Origin: Flavobacterium profundi
Lineage (GTDB): Bacteria > Bacteroidota > Bacteroidia > Flavobacteriales > Flavobacteriaceae
Length of the DNA stretch: 64,000 nt
Direction of reading: 5' to 3'
Assembly: GCF_006491645.1 (NCBI RefSeq)
Contig: NZ_VDCZ01000002.1
Span: 310,001-374,000 of the forward strand
Positions 27,091 through 37,389 of the stretch are shown here, in pieces. Under the pieces are notes generated by a model. It made no database searches and had not been told where the DNA came from. It was given only the letters and a program-made list of their open reading frames with translations. A program made the position numbers and the translations under genes. How positions within the stretch are numbered: position 1 is the stretch's first letter; every line of letters starts with the position of its first letter.

Positions 27091-27723
27091 TTATCTTCTT
27101 TTTTTTGAAGAAGTAGACTTAGAAACACTTCCTTTTTTCATTTCATATTTATCTGAAGCTACATTGTAAGCATAAGTGTTTTGTTGCGTTTTGTTCTTTA
27201 AAATTAAATCACCATTAGGTAATAGATTAAATTCAAAACCTTCTTTTCTATTTCTTTCCTGAGTTTCAGAAGCCGTTTTATTTTTATCTAAAAAAACAGT
27301 CTCAACAATATGACTTGATTTTTGAACATTGCCAATCAACAATTCTTTTTTTGCTACATTCCAAATTTGTGACTCTACAATATCTTGTTCTTCTTTTTTT
27401 AATTTTGTACTTATAGCATTTTTTTCTTCCCAATGAATATGATATAATTTTACATTGCTAGCTGTAAATGGAGTAATTTTAAAATTTAAGGGTGAATAAT
27501 TTGCATTATCAATAATTTTTAAACGTAAAGTATCTTGAACACCTTCATTAACAACAAATAAAACAAGCTGTTTTTGTTTATTAACAGTAATGATTTCAGC
27601 AGTAAGATTATCAACTTTAGCCAAAACCGATTTGGCAGAAGATTTTTTACTTGTAGCTTTCTTTTTTTGAGAAAAAGTAACAGTACTTACAACTAACAGA
27701 CAAATTAAAAATAATTGTTTCAT
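27091..27723 (-). CDS. Hypothetical secreted basic protein
   Basis: 210 residues. A signal peptide ends at TFSQ (about 19), then a Lys/Ser-rich stretch KKKATSKKSSAKS; the C-terminus is again KSTSSKKRR. The middle has beta-type strands (QLVLFVVNEGVQDTLRLKI, GFEFNLLPNGDLILKNK). I recognise no family. It is divergent from the metalloprotease gene, with a 268-nt AT-rich gap. Confidence 0.65.
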   Translation of the reverse strand: MKQLFLICLLVVSTVTFSQKKKATSKKSSAKSVLAKVDNLTAEIITVNKQKQLVLFVVNEGVQDTLRLKIIDNANYSPLNFKITPFTASNVKLYHIHWEEKNAISTKLKKEEQDIVESQIWNVAKKELLIGNVQKSSHIVETVFLDKNKTASETQERNRKEGFEFNLLPNGDLILKNKTQQNTYAYNVASDKYEMKKGSVSKSTSSKKRR

Positions 27724-27947
27724 AATTAAGGTTTGTTTTTTTAAGAGGTTGGTGTAAACTAACTTGAATAAAACATTATAAACTAAATATTTAGGATTTT
27801 ATTGTCTGTTTTCAAGATTACCAAAATACGAAAAACATTGGAACAAAAATAAAACACAAAAAACTTCTTTTTTGTAATTAAAATTATCCAAATGTTAAAT
27901 AAATCTAATAATTTATTAATAAAATAATAATTCTGTTTTTTTTCAGA

Positions 27948-27955
27948 TAAATTTG
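27948..27955 (+). promoter_or_regulatory. TAnnTTTG -7 box for the metalloprotease gene
   Basis: TAAATTTG, 36 nt before the ATG; no clear TTG at -33. The remainder of the gap 27724-27947 shows only AT-rich sequence. Confidence 0.4.
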
Positions 27956-27991
27956 AGAAAACAAAACCAATATAACCTATAATTTTAATTT

Positions 27992-30529
27992 ATGTTAAAA
28001 AAAGTAACTCTACTAGCCACCTGCTTAGTTTTTCTATTTGCAGTGGATAGTCACGCCCAAAGAAAAAGTAAAAAAAAGAATGCTAAAGCTACTACTACTG
28101 CTCAAGCAAAAAAAACTGAAGAAAAAAAGGGTCCAAAACCCTATAACAAGGTTATTGATTCTTCAGCTGTATCTCAAAAAGGACTAATTGATGTGCATAA
28201 AGTAGATAAAAAGTTTCTTTTTGAAATTTCTGACTCTTTAATTGGTAAAGAAATTATGACCATTACTCGATATTCTAAAACCCCTGCAGGAGGTGGGATT
28301 TTTGGAGGTGAGGAAATCAACCGACAAGTTGTAAAATTTGAAAAAGGATTAAATGACAATATCCTTTTACGATCGATAACCTATGTAATTATGTCTCCTG
28401 ATGAAGACAAACCTATTGCAAGAGCCGTTAAAAATTCTAGTTCAGACCCAATTATTGGTAATTATGAAATTTTAGCATATAAAAAAGATGCCTCTGGTAA
28501 AGAAAATGTTGCTTATGTGATTGATATGAACAGTACTTTTGATGCCGATGTTCAAACTTTTTCATTAAGTCCAATAAACAAACAGTTGTTAAGCATTCAA
28601 TCGTTTCAAAAAGACAAATCTTTTATTCAGGATATTAAAAGTTTTCCAATTAACACTGAAATTCGAAGTGTAAAAACCTTTACAACAGAGCAACCTAAAA
28701 TCTCTAGAAACCCAACTCCTAAAATTGGTGTGGATTTACCATCAGGATTAGATGCTGGTGTGGTAACTTTAGAATTAAACACCTCTATGTTATTGCTTCC
28801 TGAAAAACCAATGCGAAAGAGAGCGTTCGACAAGCGAGTTGGTTATTTTGCAAATGATTATGATGTTTTTAAAGAAGAGTCCTTAAAAGCAGATAAAGAG
28901 ATTTTTGCCGTTAGGTGGAGATTGGAACCCAAAAATGAAGAAGATGCACAAAAGCAGAAAAATGGGGAATTAATTGAACCCAAAAAACCGATTGTATATT
29001 ATATTGATCCTGCAACGCCTGACAAATGGAAGCCTTATATCAAACAAGGAATTGACGACTGGAAAGAAGCTTTTGAATTTGCAGGTTGGAAAAATGCAAT
29101 TCGTGGTGAATATTGGCCTGAAAACGATTCAACTATGAGTTTAGAAGATGCTCGTTTTTCAGTTTTACGTTATTTTGCTGCTGATATTCCAAATGCTTAT
29201 GGACCAAATGTTCATGATCCAAGAACTGGAGAAATTTTAGAAAGTCATATCGGCTGGTATCATAATGTAATGAGTTTACTAAGAGATTGGTATTTAGTTC
29301 AAGCTGCAGCAGTAGATCCTAGAGCTAGAAATAAAAATTTTGATGACAAATTAATGGGAGAGTTGATTCGTTTTGTATCCTCGCATGAAGTAGGTCATAC
29401 GTTAGGATTACGTCATAATATGGGAGCAAGTAATGCTACTCCCGTAGAAATGTTACGCGATAAAGACTTTATTGAAAAAAACGGACATACGTCTTCCATT
29501 ATGGACTATGCTCGCTTTAATTATGTAGCACAACCTGAAGATAATATTACAGATTTATTTCCAAGAATTGGAGATTATGACAAATGGGCAATTAAATGGG
29601 GTTATTCTTATTTTGATGGAGCTAAAAATGAAGCAGAAGAAAAAGCGTTGCTGAACACCATGACTAAAGAAGCCTATAAAAACCGTCGTTTATGGTTTGG
29701 AACAGAAACAAGTCCGTATGATCCTCGTTATCAAACCGAAGATTTAGGCGACAATGCTATGAAAGCTTCAACTTATGGTATTAAAAATTTAAAACGAATT
29801 CTACCAAATTTAATACAATGGAGTAAGGAAGATGGAGAAGATTATTCTGAATTACAAGATTTGTATGGTTCATTAGTAGGCCAATACCGAAGATATATGG
29901 GGCATGTAACTAAAAATATAGGTGGTATTTATGAAACTCCAAAAACATATGATATGGAAGGACCTCAATATGAAGTGGTGCCAAGTTCCATTCAAAATGA
30001 TGCTATAGCATTTTTAAATGAAAATCTATTTGCAACGCCAACATGGCTACTAGATCAAAATATACTTTCAAAAATTAATCCTGAAAGCGGTGTAGAAGCT
30101 ATAAAATCTTTGCAAAACAGTACTTTATCTAGTTTATTATCTGGTGATAGATTGATTCGTTTAATTGAAACATCTTCTTTAAGTAAAGAAAATTATTCGG
30201 TAGATGAATTAATGAGTGATTTAAGAAAAGGAATTTTTTCTGAATTAAAAACGGGCAAAGCAATTGATGTATATCGAAGAAATTTACAAAAGTTATATAT
30301 CAACGAATTGATTCAAGCATTAGATGTAGATGGAAAACAAACTGCTAGAGCGTTAAATAGAAGAACCGTAAGTTATAATGAAACGGATATTCCATCAATT
30401 GCTAGAGGTCAGTTGTCAGAATTAAAAAGAGACGTTAAAACAGCGTTAAGTATAACTAATGATCGCTTAAGTAAATTTCATTTACAAGATGTCCTAGCTA
30501 AAATTGATGCTGCTTTAGATCCTAAATAA
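27992..30529 (+). CDS. Secreted zinc-dependent metalloprotease, DUF5117/DUF5118 type
   Basis: 845 residues. The signal peptide ends at SHAQ (about 23), followed by a Lys/Ala-rich stretch. An N-terminal beta domain (about 60-290) precedes the peptidase domain, which has the extended zinc motif HEVGHTLGLRH starting at H465 and a Met-turn candidate SSIMDYARF. The C-terminal 250 residues are helical. It fits the large Bacteroidetes family with DUF5118, DUF5117 and a M10/M12-like catalytic unit. Substrate unknown. No T9SS sorting domain is present, so it is likely periplasmic. It is a single gene with its own terminator. Confidence 0.92.
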   Translation: MLKKVTLLATCLVFLFAVDSHAQRKSKKKNAKATTTAQAKKTEEKKGPKPYNKVIDSSAVSQKGLIDVHKVDKKFLFEISDSLIGKEIMTITRYSKTPAGGGIFGGEEINRQVVKFEKGLNDNILLRSITYVIMSPDEDKPIARAVKNSSSDPIIGNYEILAYKKDASGKENVAYVIDMNSTFDADVQTFSLSPINKQLLSIQSFQKDKSFIQDIKSFPINTEIRSVKTFTTEQPKISRNPTPKIGVDLPSGLDAGVVTLELNTSMLLLPEKPMRKRAFDKRVGYFANDYDVFKEESLKADKEIFAVRWRLEPKNEEDAQKQKNGELIEPKKPIVYYIDPATPDKWKPYIKQGIDDWKEAFEFAGWKNAIRGEYWPENDSTMSLEDARFSVLRYFAADIPNAYGPNVHDPRTGEILESHIGWYHNVMSLLRDWYLVQAAAVDPRARNKNFDDKLMGELIRFVSSHEVGHTLGLRHNMGASNATPVEMLRDKDFIEKNGHTSSIMDYARFNYVAQPEDNITDLFPRIGDYDKWAIKWGYSYFDGAKNEAEEKALLNTMTKEAYKNRRLWFGTETSPYDPRYQTEDLGDNAMKASTYGIKNLKRILPNLIQWSKEDGEDYSELQDLYGSLVGQYRRYMGHVTKNIGGIYETPKTYDMEGPQYEVVPSSIQNDAIAFLNENLFATPTWLLDQNILSKINPESGVEAIKSLQNSTLSSLLSGDRLIRLIETSSLSKENYSVDELMSDLRKGIFSELKTGKAIDVYRRNLQKLYINELIQALDVDGKQTARALNRRTVSYNETDIPSIARGQLSELKRDVKTALSITNDRLSKFHLQDVLAKIDAALDPK

Positions 30530-30547
30530 AATCTTTTACATCTATAG

Positions 30548-30583
30548 AAAAAGCCGTTTCGAAATATTTTGAAACGGCTTTTT
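30548..30583. terminator. Terminator after the metalloprotease gene
   Basis: AAAAAGCCGTTTC and its complement form a 13-bp stem around a 10-nt loop, followed by T. The A tract on the other side also suits the convergent gene. Confidence 0.85.
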
Positions 30584-30625
30584 TTATTTTATAAAATTTA
30601 AATCAAGAAAGTTTATACATTACTA

Positions 30626-31192
30626 TTAGTATTCAGTAACAGTATATTCAATGTTATCAATATTTCCTTCAGTTATTTCAACTGTAGTTGGAATTAAAAC
30701 ATTACTATCATAAAAATCATCATCGAAACCATTATCAAGAAAACAAGAAAAACTAGCTGTAACTTTTTTTTGGTTACTATCACAAGAAGTTACGTCATAT
30801 AAAACGGTACCTAGGTGATGGTACGAGGCAGTATTTCCAGTTGGAAGTTTAAAAAGTATATTAAATTCTGCGTAAAATACTGCAGTTTGAATATTATCAA
30901 CATTATAGTTCCCTAACGGAATAGAATTTAATGAATTATTATAATCAGAAATCAATTTTAACCTAAATTTATATTGCGAATTTTCAGCCTCAATATATAA
31001 AGTTTTATGATTTATTGACTCTGCTTTTGCTAATAAAGCAGTTGTAACTGTTGCTGTCTGAGCAACACCATTTACTTTCAAAGAAATTGTATTATTACTA
31101 GCTGTAGTAGTTGGCGAATCATCACTATTACTACTGCAACCAGTTATTATAATAATTAAGATTAAAAAAACAGATTTAAGAGCATTTTACAT
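30626..31192 (-). pseudogene. Lipoprotein gene with TAA at codon 2
   Basis: On the minus strand ATG (31192-31190) is followed at once by TAA (31189-31187), then by an open frame reading NALKSVFLILIIIITGCSSN, a perfect lipoprotein signal with lipobox TGC, and continuing to the stop at 30626. One base change (AAA to TAA) in a typical MKN start would explain this. The next in-frame ATG (31081) lies past the signal, and no GTG or TTG exists between. A second ATG at 31185, in another frame, could rejoin the signal frame by a -1 shift on a run of seven T. The body is a small beta-rich domain of unknown function, sequence-intact. Confidence 0.65.
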
Positions 31193-31221
31193 TTTATTTT
31201 TTTTTAAAATTTTCCAAATAT

Positions 31222-31250
31222 AAAAAAAGTGAACTAATTAAAGTTCACTT
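31222..31250 (-). terminator. dnaK terminator
   Basis: AAGTGAACT (31227-31235) pairs with 31242-31250; on the minus strand it is followed by a run of T. It lies 26 nt after the dnaK stop. Confidence 0.75.
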
Positions 31251-31275
31251 CTTTATTATATATATTATAAAAATC

Positions 31276-33162
31276 TTATTTTACCTCTTCAAAATCAACA
31301 TCTTGAGTTTGGTCACCAGAAGCTTCTCCTTGTGGTTGTGCTTCTTGAGCTCCACCTTCCGCTTGCGCTTTGTACATTTCCTCTGATGCATTTTTCCAAG
31401 CTTCATTAATTTTATCTAAAGCTGGAGTAATTGTAGCTACATCTTTAGATTCATAGGCTGCTTTCAATTCTTCTAAAGCTCCTTGAATAGCTGATTTGTT
31501 ACCTTCAGATAATTTTTCACCAAATTCAGCTAATTGCTTTTCAGTTTGGAAAATCATCGAATCTGCTTCATTTAACTTGTCTGCTTTTTCTTTTGCTTGT
31601 CTGTCCGCTTCCGCGTTCATTTCAGCATCTTTTTTCATTTTTTCAATTTCTTCTGGAGTTAATCCTGAAGAGGCTTCGATACGAATATCGTGAGATTTAC
31701 CCGTTCCTTTATCAGTAGCAGAAACTTTAATGATACCATTCGCATCTATATCAAAAGTTACTTCGATTTGAGGAATACCTCTTGCTGCTGGTGGAATACC
31801 ATCTAAATGGAATCTACCAATTGTTTTATTGTCTTGAGCCATTGGTCTTTCTCCTTGTAAAACATGAATCTCTACCGATGGTTGGTTGTCTGCAGCTGTT
31901 GAGAAAACTTGTGATTTCTTAGTTGGGATTGTTGTATTTGCTTCGATTAATTTTGTCATTACACCACCCATAGTTTCAATACCTAATGATAATGGAGTAA
32001 CATCTAACAATAATACATCTTTAACATCTCCTGATAATACACCACCTTGAATTGCAGCACCAATTGCCACTACTTCATCTGGGTTTACCCCTTTGGATGG
32101 TTTTTTACCAAAGAATTTTTCTACTTGTTCTTGAATAACTGGAATACGAGTAGAACCACCAACTAAAATTACTTCATCAATATCTGAGGTTGATAAACCT
32201 GCATCTTTTAATGCTTTAGCCACTGGATCCATTGATCTTTTAACTAAATTTTCAGATAATTGCTCAAATTTAGAACGTGTTAAAGTTTGCACTAAGTGTT
32301 TAGGACCTGTAGCGGTAGCCGTTACATATGGTAAATTTACTTCTGTTTGTGCAGATGAAGATAATTCAATTTTTGCTTTTTCAGCTGCTTCTTTTAAACG
32401 TTGTAAAGCCATAGGATCTTTACGCAAATCAATTCCTTCAGCAGTATTAAATTCATTGGCTAACCAATCAATAATTACTTGGTCAAAATCATCTCCTCCT
32501 AAGTGCGTATCTCCATTTGTAGATAATACTTCAAATACACCATCTCCTAATTCTAAGATTGAGATATCAAAAGTACCTCCACCTAAGTCATAAACAGCGA
32601 TTTTTTGATCTTTACCTTGTTTGTCTAAACCATAAGCTAAAGCAGCTGCTGTAGGTTCATTAATAATACGCATTACTTCTAAACCTGCAATTTGACCTGC
32701 TTCTTTAGTAGCTTGACGTTGCGCATCATTAAAATATGCTGGCACCGTAATAACTGCCTGAGTTACTGTAGTTCCTAAATAATCTTCAGCCGTTTTTTTC
32801 ATTTTTTGAAGTGTCATAGCTGACAATTCTTGCGGTGTATACAATCTACCATCGATGTCTACTCTAGGAGTATCATTATCACCTTTAACCACTTTATAAG
32901 CTACAGTAGAAGCTTCTTTAGCGCTTTCCGAATATTTATTACCCATAAAACGTTTTACAGAAGCAATCGTTTTAGTAGGATTTGTTACAGCTTGTCTTTT
33001 AGCAGGATCACCTACTTTAATTTCACCACCTTCTACAAATGCAATTACTGAAGGCGTTGTTCTTTTTCCTTCTGCATTAGCAATTACGACTGGTTCACCA
33101 CCTTCCATAACTGCCACGCATGAATTTGTTGTACCTAAATCAATTCCAATAATTTTACTCAT
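31276..33162 (-). CDS. dnaK: Chaperone DnaK (Hsp70)
   Basis: 628 residues, complete. The ATPase domain opens [19 protein letters not shown], with the second Hsp70 signature [15 protein letters not shown] (about 190) and the third [11 protein letters not shown] (about 334). The linker [15 protein letters not shown] leads to the substrate domain, and the end DVDFEEVK is a variant of the EEVD-like acidic tail. It folds nascent and stress-damaged proteins with DnaJ and GrpE, neither of which is adjacent here. It is transcribed alone from an unusual upstream region and ends at its own terminator. Confidence 0.98.
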   Translation of the reverse strand: MSKIIGIDLGTTNSCVAVMEGGEPVVIANAEGKRTTPSVIAFVEGGEIKVGDPAKRQAVTNPTKTIASVKRFMGNKYSESAKEASTVAYKVVKGDNDTPRVDIDGRLYTPQELSAMTLQKMKKTAEDYLGTTVTQAVITVPAYFNDAQRQATKEAGQIAGLEVMRIINEPTAAALAYGLDKQGKDQKIAVYDLGGGTFDISILELGDGVFEVLSTNGDTHLGGDDFDQVIIDWLANEFNTAEGIDLRKDPMALQRLKEAAEKAKIELSSSAQTEVNLPYVTATATGPKHLVQTLTRSKFEQLSENLVKRSMDPVAKALKDAGLSTSDIDEVILVGGSTRIPVIQEQVEKFFGKKPSKGVNPDEVVAIGAAIQGGVLSGDVKDVLLLDVTPLSLGIETMGGVMTKLIEANTTIPTKKSQVFSTAADNQPSVEIHVLQGERPMAQDNKTIGRFHLDGIPPAARGIPQIEVTFDIDANGIIKVSATDKGTGKSHDIRIEASSGLTPEEIEKMKKDAEMNAEADRQAKEKADKLNEADSMIFQTEKQLAEFGEKLSEGNKSAIQGALEELKAAYESKDVATITPALDKINEAWKNASEEMYKAQAEGGAQEAQPQGEASGDQTQDVDFEEVK

Positions 33163-33223
33163 AATTTTAATCTTAATTTATTGTGTGTTTTTTATTTTAT
33201 TCTTTAAAACTTGTTTAGTATTT

Positions 33224-33240
33224 GTCAATCTTTGTGCCAA
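33224..33240 (-). promoter_or_regulatory. Sigma-54-like element upstream of dnaK
   Basis: The minus strand reads TTGGCACAAAGATTGAC: TTGGCAC, 5 nt, then TTGA. This is one base short of the sigma-54 consensus TTGGCAC-N5-TTGC and places a start about 50 nt ahead of the ATG. The missing base is the important GC-element C, so the match may be chance. No TAnnTTTG box is visible in this gap. Confidence 0.35.
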
Positions 33241-33263
33241 GACAATTTTATTGAATAATTGTC
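33241..33263. promoter_or_regulatory. Inverted repeat with N9 spacer upstream of dnaK
   Basis: GACAATT (33241-33247), exactly 9 nt, then AATTGTC (33257-33263). The spacing equals that of CIRCE, the HrcA operator of heat-shock genes, though the arm sequence differs. It lies directly upstream of the sigma-54-like element. Confidence 0.4.
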
Positions 33264-33315
33264 ATTTTTTTTGACAGCTAAAAAAAACAACAATGACATA
33301 ATGACATAAAAGTAT

Positions 33316-33346
33316 AAAAAAAGGTTGCCAATTGGCAACCTTTTTT
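33316..33346 (-). terminator. Terminator of the HEYGH lipoprotein gene
   Basis: Perfect palindrome GGTTGCCAATTGGCAACC (33323-33340) flanked by A7 and T6, 19 nt after the minus-strand stop at 33366. It can also act in the other direction. Confidence 0.85.
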
Positions 33347-33365
33347 CTATTGAGATTTTTGAAAC

Positions 33366-34271
33366 TTATCTTAAGTTTGTATATTCTTCTTGAGACATTT
33401 CTCCTCTTGCAATTCTTCCCAATTCTTCCATGTGTGACATCATGAAATCGTGGAATTGAGCATCAATACCTTCTGGTTGTGGCATTCTGTAAGTACCATT
33501 CAATACTCCATTATAGTAATAGAAGAAATAATAGTCGAAATTAGTTGCTGATAATTTAGCATTTTGTGGGTCTGCAAATAAGAATCCTAAACGCACAGCA
33601 GATCTTCTTTGTGGAGGTGTACCATGGTGACCCGCACTTGTTGTAGAATAATCTCCAATTGCATAAGCCGCTTCATAAGCAGTTGCAATTGATGCGAAAG
33701 TTGATTTACCATATCCTCTTCTTAAATAGTATCCAGCAAAACCATCTGCTTCTAACTCAGCAGCTCTTGCAGTAGATTCATTTCTAGTTGGTAATCTATA
33801 TGCATATTGAAGTTGGTGGCCATATTCATGAGCCAAAATCATTACATTAATTAAGTTTGAGTTGTCTCTGTCATAAGCCCATTTGAAGATAGCTTCTCCA
33901 AAATAAATTTTACCATTACTATAAGAAATAGCATTAAAAGTTGAACTAGGGTTAGATAAATCTCTTACATAACGAAATGTAGGAGCTGATCTTCCCCAAA
34001 AAGATGCAATAGCACTATTTTGTGAAGTAATTAAACTTGAGTTTCTTGTACTTCCACTGTTAGGTAAACTAGTATAAAGACTTGCTGATGAACTCCAGTT
34101 TCCATCAACATAACCGCATTCTCCTTCTCTGCCGTTAGGTTGTTGGTCAATAACTGATAGAACTTCTTCTTGAGAATCAACAGTTGTTTCTTCGTCTTTA
34201 CTACATGATAGCATAGTAGATAATGCTAAAGCTCCTAAAAATAGAGATGCATTTCTGAAATTTGTTTTCAT
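33366..34271 (-). CDS. Lipoprotein with neutral zinc metallopeptidase motif
   Basis: 301 residues. The lipoprotein signal ends in LSC (C23). The zinc motif HEYGHQ is at 148-152, and the third ligand is probably in AAELEADGFAGYYL (E172/E174, D176). This resembles the YpfJ-type neutral zinc metallopeptidases (HExGH, then ELQADC.AG). Inference: a periplasmic or surface lipoprotein peptidase. The segment VDSQEEVLSVIDQQPNGREG before the catalytic domain could be a propeptide. It has its own terminator and no operon partner. Confidence 0.82.
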   Translation of the reverse strand: MKTNFRNASLFLGALALSTMLSCSKDEETTVDSQEEVLSVIDQQPNGREGECGYVDGNWSSSASLYTSLPNSGSTRNSSLITSQNSAIASFWGRSAPTFRYVRDLSNPSSTFNAISYSNGKIYFGEAIFKWAYDRDNSNLINVMILAHEYGHQLQYAYRLPTRNESTARAAELEADGFAGYYLRRGYGKSTFASIATAYEAAYAIGDYSTTSAGHHGTPPQRRSAVRLGFLFADPQNAKLSATNFDYYFFYYYNGVLNGTYRMPQPEGIDAQFHDFMMSHMEELGRIARGEMSQEEYTNLR

Positions 34272-34510
34272 TGTTTGAAATAGTTAAGGTTATTAATATG
34301 GCAATATTATGCATTTTTTTAATATTAAAATTACATTAAATCTATATTAATAGTTAAAAAAACCTTTAAAAACCATATATCTATAAAAAACAAACTTTAA
34401 TCGATGTTTCTTGTTAAAAAACAGTAAAAATTAACAAAAAACAGGAAGTCAATCAAAAATGTAACACGTTAAGATTTTGCAATAATTAATCTAAATTTAA
34501 TTTTCTACTC

Positions 34511-34518
34511 TATATTTG
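34511..34518 (+). promoter_or_regulatory. TAnnTTTG -7 box for sdaA
   Basis: TATATTTG, 15 nt before the ATG at 34534. The -33 element is not clear. The gap 34272-34510 is AT-rich with no gene. Confidence 0.4.
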
Positions 34519-34533
34519 TAAACAAAAAAACTC

Positions 34534-35955
34534 ATGGAATGTATCTCTGTCTTTGATATGCTTAAAATAGGTGTTGGTCCTTCCAGTTCTCATACTTTAG
34601 GACCATGGAGAGCTGCTGAAAGATTTATTAAAGAATTAAAAGAAAAAGAAATTTTAGACTATATTAATAGGATTAAAGTTGATTTATATGGTTCTCTTTC
34701 ACTAACAGGTAAAGGACATGCTACCGATTTAGCTGTTATGCTTGGCTTAAGTGGAGCCGATCCTGAATATATTCCTGTTGAAAGTATAGATGTCATCATT
34801 TCTGCCATTAAAAATAAAAATGAGCTGTTTTTAGGAAATGAAATCATTATTCCCTTCCATACAGATAAGGATATTGTTTTTAATAGAGAATTCTTACCTT
34901 TTCATGCCAATGGAATAAAATTTACGGCATATACTACACATTCAGAATATGAAAACACCTATTATTCTATTGGTGGTGGATTTGTAGTTGTAGAAGAGAG
35001 AATCAATTCTGCTGCTAACGAAGAAATTAAATGTGCCTTTCCTTTTCCAATAGATAAAGCTTCAGAATTATTAGCATATTGTCAATCTCAAAATAAAAAA
35101 GTTTGGGAAATTGTTTATGAGAATGAAAAATCCATGCGTTCTGAAACCGAAATTCATAATGAATTGATGCGTATTTGGGACACCATGTTAGAATGTATGT
35201 ATATTGGATGTCATTCAGAGGGAATTTTACCTGGCGGACTGAATGTTAGAAGAAGAGCTTATGATATGCATAAAAATCTTATTGGGGTTTTACCATATGA
35301 TAGTCCGTATTCTTGGATGCAAATTATTAGACAAACAGAAGTAAAATTCAGACAAATTTTAAAATGGGTAAGTTGTTTCGCATTAGCTGTGAATGAAGTA
35401 AATGCTTCATTAGGAAGAGTTGTAACCGCTCCTACAAATGGAAGCGCTGGAGTAATTCCTGCTGTTTTAATGTACTATTTGGTAATTGAAAATCATCAAG
35501 CCAATGAAGAACAAATCAAACAATTTTTAATGACTGCTGGAGAAATAGGTAGTATCTTTAAAAAAGGAGCTACAATTTCAGCAGCTATGGGTGGTTGTCA
35601 AGCAGAAATTGGAGTTTCAAGTGCAATGGCAGCAGCAGGTTTATGTGAAGTAATGGGAGGCACACCAGAACAAGTTATGGTGGCAGCAGAAATTGCAATG
35701 GAACATCATTTAGGTCTAACTTGCGATCCAATTGGCGGTTTGGTTCAAGTTCCTTGTATTGAAAGAAATACTATGGGAGCAATCAAAGCAATAAATGCAG
35801 CCGAATTAGCTTTAGAAACAGATGCTAAAAACACTAAAGTTCCTTTGGATAAAGTAGTGAATACGATGTGGGAAACTGCAAAAGACATGAACACAAAATA
35901 CAAAGAAACTTCAGAAGGAGGTTTAGCTGTAGGAGTTAATTTAGCTGATTGTTAA
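34534..35955 (+). CDS. sdaA: L-serine ammonia-lyase, single-chain Fe-S type
   Basis: 473 residues, the fused alpha-beta form. The N-terminal part opens [20 protein letters not shown], the family signature. The C-terminal catalytic part contains [38 protein letters not shown] and the [4Fe-4S] cysteines in [18 protein letters not shown]. It converts L-serine to pyruvate and ammonia. It is convergent with the SnoaL-like gene, whose stop lies 4 nt beyond. Confidence 0.96.
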   Translation: MECISVFDMLKIGVGPSSSHTLGPWRAAERFIKELKEKEILDYINRIKVDLYGSLSLTGKGHATDLAVMLGLSGADPEYIPVESIDVIISAIKNKNELFLGNEIIIPFHTDKDIVFNREFLPFHANGIKFTAYTTHSEYENTYYSIGGGFVVVEERINSAANEEIKCAFPFPIDKASELLAYCQSQNKKVWEIVYENEKSMRSETEIHNELMRIWDTMLECMYIGCHSEGILPGGLNVRRRAYDMHKNLIGVLPYDSPYSWMQIIRQTEVKFRQILKWVSCFALAVNEVNASLGRVVTAPTNGSAGVIPAVLMYYLVIENHQANEEQIKQFLMTAGEIGSIFKKGATISAAMGGCQAEIGVSSAMAAAGLCEVMGGTPEQVMVAAEIAMEHHLGLTCDPIGGLVQVPCIERNTMGAIKAINAAELALETDAKNTKVPLDKVVNTMWETAKDMNTKYKETSEGGLAVGVNLADC

Positions 35956-35959
35956 AACA

Positions 35960-36388
35960 TTACCTTATTCTCGTATCTATAATATGAATAATTACCCATT
36001 GCTCCTTTTCTTTCACCAAAGAAAAGGAGTTGGTTCCTTTATGACTCAAATTACCATTAACATAAAATTCATAGGGTGTCCATACATGTGCTAATACCCC
36101 ATCAGATTGCACTTTATAGTCCAAGATTCTTTCTTCAAAAACCAAATTCTCAGGTAAACTTTTTATAGATTTTAGAAAATTAGAAAAGGTTTCCGTGGTA
36201 ACTTTATTTCCTTCTTTGGTTGTAGCAACCGATTGCATCACTATATCTTTATGTGTTGTTGCACGCAAAGCCAAAGTATCTTTTTTATGAAATTCGTTAA
36301 AGAAATTCTCAATTACATTTTTAGGTTCTATATCTTGTGCCTGAATAAAATTGGCTACAATAAAAAATACAAAAAATAACTTTTTCAT
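35960..36388 (-). CDS. Secreted SnoaL/NTF2-like protein
   Basis: 142 residues. A signal peptide ends at IQAQ (18). The mature part has the NTF2-like pattern: helix NVIENFFNEFHKKDTLALRATTH, then strands VLAHVWTPYEFYVNGNLSHKG and EKEQWVIIHIIDTR. The family includes isomerases and many non-enzymatic ligand-binding proteins. Ligand unknown. It is convergent with sdaA and divergent from panB. Confidence 0.82.
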   Translation of the reverse strand: MKKLFFVFFIVANFIQAQDIEPKNVIENFFNEFHKKDTLALRATTHKDIVMQSVATTKEGNKVTTETFSNFLKSIKSLPENLVFEERILDYKVQSDGVLAHVWTPYEFYVNGNLSHKGTNSFSLVKEKEQWVIIHIIDTRIR

Positions 36389-36521
36389 TGTTTTACAAAT
36401 TTTTAGTTGCTCCCTATAAGTAGTTTTTTATTAAAAATAGTTACAATTTCTAAGAATATCTTAATTTTACAAAGAATTTTGATTTTAAAAACGAGAGTTT
36501 CTCAAACTATACTATAATATT

Positions 36522-37340
36522 ATGTCAGTAGCCAAAAAAGATTACAAAAGAATTACCACTAAAACACTAATCGAGATGAAAGAAAATGGAGAAAAAATCT
36601 CCATGTTAACAGCCTATGATTACACTATGGCTAAAATTGTGGATTCATCTGGTGTAGATGTTATATTAGTGGGTGATTCGGCAAGTAATGTGATGGCAGG
36701 ACACGAAACCACGTTACCAATTACATTAGACCAAATGATTTATCACGCTTCATCTGTAATTAGAGCTGTAGAAAGAGCTTTAGTAGTTGTAGATTTACCA
36801 TTTGGTAGTTACCAATCTGATCCAAAAGAAGCGTTGCGTTCTGCCATTCGAATTATGAAAGAAAGTGGCGGTCATGCCGTTAAATTAGAAGGAGGAAGTG
36901 AAATTAAAGATTCTATAAAGCGAATTTTACATGCTGGAATTCCGGTAATGGGACATTTAGGTTTGACACCACAATCTATTTATAAATTTGGAACCTATAC
37001 GGTTCGAGCAAAAGAAGATGCCGAAGCTGAAAAGCTAATGGAAGACGCTAAAATGTTAGAGCGCATTGGTTGTTTTGCCATTGTCTTAGAAAAAATACCC
37101 GCAGCTTTAGCTGAAAAAGTAGCGAAAAGTGTTTCCATTCCTGTAATTGGTATTGGAGCTGGAAATGGTGTAGATGGCCAAGTATTAGTATTACATGATA
37201 TGATTGGAATGACACATGAATTTAGTCCAAGATTCTTAAGAAGGTACATGAATTTATATGAAGATATGACCACAGCAATTAGTCAGTATGTTACTGATGT
37301 TAAGGCTGTTGATTTTCCAAATGAAAACGAACAATATTAA
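36522..37340 (+). CDS. panB: 3-methyl-2-oxobutanoate hydroxymethyltransferase
   Basis: 272 residues. Makes ketopantoate from 2-oxoisovalerate and methylene-tetrahydrofolate, the first step to pantothenate. [50 protein letters not shown] and the catalytic region [12 protein letters not shown] are all present, as is IPVIGIGAG. It is followed after 49 nt by the pseudouridine synthase gene. No other pan genes lie in the window. Confidence 0.97.
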   Translation: MSVAKKDYKRITTKTLIEMKENGEKISMLTAYDYTMAKIVDSSGVDVILVGDSASNVMAGHETTLPITLDQMIYHASSVIRAVERALVVVDLPFGSYQSDPKEALRSAIRIMKESGGHAVKLEGGSEIKDSIKRILHAGIPVMGHLGLTPQSIYKFGTYTVRAKEDAEAEKLMEDAKMLERIGCFAIVLEKIPAALAEKVAKSVSIPVIGIGAGNGVDGQVLVLHDMIGMTHEFSPRFLRRYMNLYEDMTTAISQYVTDVKAVDFPNENEQY

Positions 37341-37389
37341 GAAAATTAGTTCAAAAGTTGAAGTGTTTAATGTTGTTTAAAATAGTTTA

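Noticed and set aside
30626..31081. A cytosolic 151-residue protein starting at 31081
   Set aside because: That start discards an obvious in-frame lipoprotein signal; the gene is better read as interrupted at codon 2.
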